Shown piece by piece: positions 62,901 through 64,000 of a stretch of 64,000 nucleotides of DNA; position 1 is the stretch's first letter, and every line of letters starts with the position of its first letter. The notes under the pieces were generated by a model. That model was not told where the DNA came from, ran no database searches, and saw nothing but the letters and a program-made list of their open reading frames with translations. The stretch is from Caulochytrium protostelioides (Eukaryota > Chytridiomycota > Caulochytriomycetes > Caulochytriales > Caulochytriaceae). Location of the stretch: the NCBI GenBank assembly GCA_003615045.1, contig ML014119.1:62001-126000 (forward strand). The letters are read 5' to 3'. The translations under genes were made by a program, and so were the position numbers.

Positions 62901-64000
62901 TTCTGCGCACAAACGATGGCGCGGACGAGTCCGTCATCCACGTCCGGCGCGTCGGTCATCAGCGACCCATAGGCCAGAATCTGGTCCGGGACGGCGATCT
63001 CAAGCGACGTGCAGATCTGCTGGAGGGCCGGCGACGTGAGGACCGCGTTCAGTTCGCTGGTTTCGACGCAGTTCACGGCACGGACAATGATGTCTTCGGG
63101 GGCCATCGTGAGCAGCTGTGCGACCGATAGATCACAGTCAAAGGCACGCTTCAAGAGCAGTACAAGCTCCAGCTGTCGGCGGAGGGTATCGGCGCGCTGC
63201 GCGCATTCCGTGCTCAAACCCGTCTGATCCGGTAGACTTGCCCAGTAAGCCTTGACAGGCCCAAGCGATCTGGAATCCAAGTGCTCGACTTCGGCCCCGT
63301 TCACGACGTCGCGTGTCCATTGCGCCGGCGTATGCAGAGACGCCGTGCCCATTACGATACTACCTGTGGTCAACACGGTCAATCGGTCACAGGCGCAAAG
63401 AACATCCAAGGCTTTCTGCGCCATCCCGTTCTGCTCCAGCAGTTGGGCTTTCGAGATGAGCCAGGTCTTGAGGACGATGGCGTACTGCGACTGGCGAATC
63501 GACGGGATCACCGTATTGCGCAGCCACGGCTCGATTACCTCCATGGGTAGCTGCCCAAACATGTCCAAGAACGACGCGAGATGCGGCAAAATGTCGGAAT
63601 CGGCATGCCGCAGCCAGATTACGGTGGCCGCGCGCAGATCAGCGGTCGCGAGGTAGCCGGCCAGCAGACGTGCTGCGGGCAGGGAGGCAAACAGGCGCCA
63701 CTGCCCGAGATTGAACTGCGGTTCGATAAGCGTGTACGTTTCGAGCCGCGCCATGCGCGCGGCAAGCGCAGCGATAAACCCGCCGGTCTGCGAGGCCTGG
63801 GATGCGGAATCCTGGGAGCTGGCACGGGCGTGCATGCCTGACAACAGCAGCTGGAGCACGTTGAAACATTGCATGATACTGGGAATGAAATGGAAGGGCG
63901 GGTCAAGCAGCAGGTTGACGACAAACTCATCGTCCTCAATTTCCTCCATGACGCCCAGCATCTCATTCAGCAAATGCTGTGTGGACGGATCTTCTTCGTG
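56969..64000 (-). CDS. KNTC1: KNTC1/Rod (rough deal) homologue of the RZZ kinetochore complex, 5'-partial
   Basis: Large subunit of the Rod-Zwilch-ZW10 complex, which forms the kinetochore corona and recruits dynein and Mad1-Mad2 for the spindle checkpoint. The frame is open to the right edge, so the N-terminal beta-propeller lies outside; 2343 residues are visible. In order they match human KNTC1: EIEDDEFVVNLLL (human KIQDDEFVVNYCL), AATVIWLRHADSD with PWLRNTVIPSIRQ, WRHLRLLDIPFDDTVFRH with EYCEDYHLSPEQLI, SPYNYELINVLLDEAI, RLPFHAS with LNISVDSLCYH, ELDWPEG-like strands, and RTRLRALRVLFRLA with YYLMDFEELKIV. This is the alpha-solenoid plus Rod C-terminal region. A Ser/Gly-rich insert (about 60560-60930) interrupts the middle. 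NBAS/Sec39 is a distant relative, but the matches follow KNTC1. Lower GC than most genes here. Confidence 0.85.
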   Translation of the reverse strand, partial: HEEDPSTQHLLNEMLGVMEEIEDDEFVVNLLLDPPFHFIPSIMQCFNVLQLLLSGMHARASSQDSASQASQTGGFIAALAARMARLETYTLIEPQFNLGQWRLFASLPAARLLAGYLATADLRAATVIWLRHADSDILPHLASFLDMFGQLPMEVIEPWLRNTVIPSIRQSQYAIVLKTWLISKAQLLEQNGMAQKALDVLCACDRLTVLTTGSIVMGTASLHTPAQWTRDVVNGAEVEHLDSRSLGPVKAYWASLPDQTGLSTECAQRADTLRRQLELVLLLKRAFDCDLSVAQLLTMAPEDIIVRAVNCVETSELNAVLTSPALQQICTSLEIAVPDQILAYGSLMTDAPDVDDGLVRAIVCAQNLSHATDVLDLTVEIMTTVVQRCQTGSLDQLGLMDLTSREILPDFRALLDRTLAWDHLKRHEQLIEYLRLLLIKLMLNKYFMLQINFSDTSMARRLLRGIAESHVTGGPTLDETGPPSFSSPVSHDHEAITDGGMLLHVYGHLSPITFYRYRIRALFQHAQYDRIARLLLASQQPHNPTEGVLPLTASDGESVVSGGPGKRSTLPPLTVLTSDKAFFSALTARAFPFSAAKLSVYEMISLLQELLMWIHDQTESLFAELAETAQGVPLLSHDGFLIAEPRWVEAHPERQALCERYRHHVEGAIFLVVTLNECVKDLTARQTPHALYQALARGLGKATGHTYPVTQEQRDSNTASQNEFVNGVMASASGGAQLPHPSQAIVLAVHAMYATHHTVAFWKTVAALQSEMHVVVSPVVFAEDVGVDHYAGELIKVYLTYLNHSSQGADGEAGLIRARLLQLSSILRLPLESKFLMILAHNAIDENRIGTLLVLVHQLLGGNDCMRGPHGQRADHVVAGLYGVLIHLEEKLRADPTLFSTTLPKGCPLPGADAREPQNFCQWMERVACQLVWIRQNKGSSVFVLPKPIIPGLVAASDPAKPPYVSTERLFLLMRLLQIQSELYLVTDKGQYRASLEDPFTHDIPRKYLRTLRGKRSSTPLNDPLSTPAYNHGSGSSSVGDGGHAEYAAGSSRSHGGGIGGGTGSRGHLSDDRRAISDGCSRIDVADSRAGAASSSSFGSGSTLQRSHSSGSRGAGSSLAIAAEPGGSLKRSSSGRYLDDVHSHAVPTSTSSGPTEARSVAPMDARTVADVVVNKSETCGPSLEGFLVMPTTQAMVAMATFFLDAIVTGPDLPAAQPSAATISTTKGKGKGRALVQDAFTSGQDLVDLLMTHRHPMLALMVVEALPSTSSQVQLDLVHHLTRRARVQLMSVILSASQIGPMIALATMTSLPLEDAFNAFKSGLATTGSRDYSRLQLLAQLGYMAGAVWRQRSFMADCEGLARDAGWWRHLRLLDIPFDDTVFRHPELGPPLKSRLLAQLLAKCGHDLELGREYCEDYHLSPEQLIKTYISELLKSELTHGSAARSPSTSVQEFRHRLLVLDEVGQQCAQNWIMHEFIPLVSPYNYELINVLLDEAIRWNVSDAKNQKWLLETLAETTRSHATCSQVELDWLAASPLPRLLLHQSSASAAGTAIGGASQSSMAGPLRSLGETWSDTSLTAGSMSTERVFAMFPSAVHRLPFHASVKHPREVLEHEAKIDTVLQLTPLAQALNISVDSLCYHVIMLELSDPAMAIPSLQGDASSASSSPSVDPATLALVVNGSERMASLVSRVESLIVRMHSVTLLFESATQARRVLKGKSLLQILHLVTAQFEKLCARMHGTSETVVLSDGTSATQGDLFSKLQRYKTWAEMELRLCEFDWPEGLLLMTKPEELIQQLFVSQAPQWHQRAAAVHNLATRIAKDFGLNLEKYQLGLVQAFLSRQVVSPPTQYLPSSHHRLEMEQAEERKLEEGLLLLLTPLSQTAPDDPETEAQMQKTRLRNSVQVLLSCAYQASSKIPTRTRLRALRVLFRLAPTPVLGACGIDYVGTQQYMQMLYYLMDFEELKIVQSLKDFASCPKGALSQSLWLQHRQQPKVLQLVCNIMLDYDVMDEALWERVLRQLLAHGMTTYVLGVLNQLVNSPCSAAVLLAFLPGFSAETLMLILSDTDMYRGIAESHISPSDRLSPTQVLALTTNLIMQLDPNPALDAPRARLVALANGQLRAVAAMLDADDADADADPLATAPFHFVYAACVLRLADALDLTGVPVFDLLDRLVLADGGVHTGGFAGASVAAAALGPILPQFYLAQRVLQLRIFDEIDQLRLYGSLQTQDRKLQDAFLQHLVNADRIENLVTATCEAGHYEQLLRIVTQWKTYHVDATGAGESPVPQLMAVLQQEASSDEGVAGLPNEVVTEIEPLALWMEQHQYGTRDEQLTILREVTSWASH

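Noticed and set aside
1-64000. tRNA, rRNA and snRNA genes
   Set aside because: Scanning the intergenic stretches by eye for tRNA A and B boxes and conserved snRNA or 5S motifs gave nothing convincing; a covariance-model scan could still find one.

Overview
The window looks like nuclear DNA of an early-diverging, probably zoosporic (chytrid-grade) fungus. It is very GC-rich and gene-dense, with intergenic gaps mostly of 0.15-2.4 kb. Genes lie on both strands. Seven introns can be placed, in five of the 19 genes; they are short (100-395 bp), begin GTAAGN or GTATGT, and most genes have a single exon. Fungal-type metabolic genes (ILV5, ILV6, the PHP-type histidinol phosphatase HIS2, fungal COX5/COX IV, VTS1, PEX16) sit beside genes usually missing from yeasts and most Dikarya (KNTC1/Rod, HEN1). 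I cannot name the species from sequence alone. Because GC3 is so high, long spurious frames occur antisense to nearly every gene. I called genes by protein family or by a coherent domain layout, and moved starts to ATG codons.

Layout. 0-9 kb: the 3' part of an SGNH-type hydrolase; a tetraspan membrane protein with a His-rich tail (minus); a large orphan four-helix membrane protein (plus). 9-16 kb: HEN1 small-RNA methyltransferase (plus), geranylgeranyltransferase-I beta subunit (minus, two exons), and ILV6, the acetolactate synthase regulatory subunit (plus). 16-20 kb: an orphan anchored protein (minus) and a 2.4 kb repeat-rich gap. 20-28.3 kb: ILV5 ketol-acid reductoisomerase (two exons), gamma-glutamyltranspeptidase (minus), HIS2, and cytochrome c oxidase subunit IV (two exons). 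28.5-43.1 kb: a run of minus-strand genes: VTS1/Smaug, TRAPPC11, a coiled-coil membrane protein (two exons), a Ty3/gypsy fossil scrap, and PEX16 (four exons). 43.8-56.7 kb, plus strand: WAPL cohesin-release factor, a CAS1/CASD1-type O-acetyltransferase, and an Lpx1-like alpha/beta hydrolase. 57-64 kb, minus strand: a KNTC1/Rod homologue that runs off the right edge.

Functional themes. Branched-chain amino-acid synthesis (ILV6 and ILV5 about 4 kb apart on the same strand) and histidine synthesis (HIS2) lie close together; the mitochondrial proteins have Arg/Ala-rich leaders. PEX16 and an Lpx1-like hydrolase ending in PKL suggest peroxisomal biology. WAPL and KNTC1 concern chromosome cohesion and spindle-checkpoint control. 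HEN1 and VTS1 act on RNA. Hexamer and 9-mer microsatellites of one general sequence family recur in coding regions, where they give SA, DA and LPS repeats, and just upstream of several genes.
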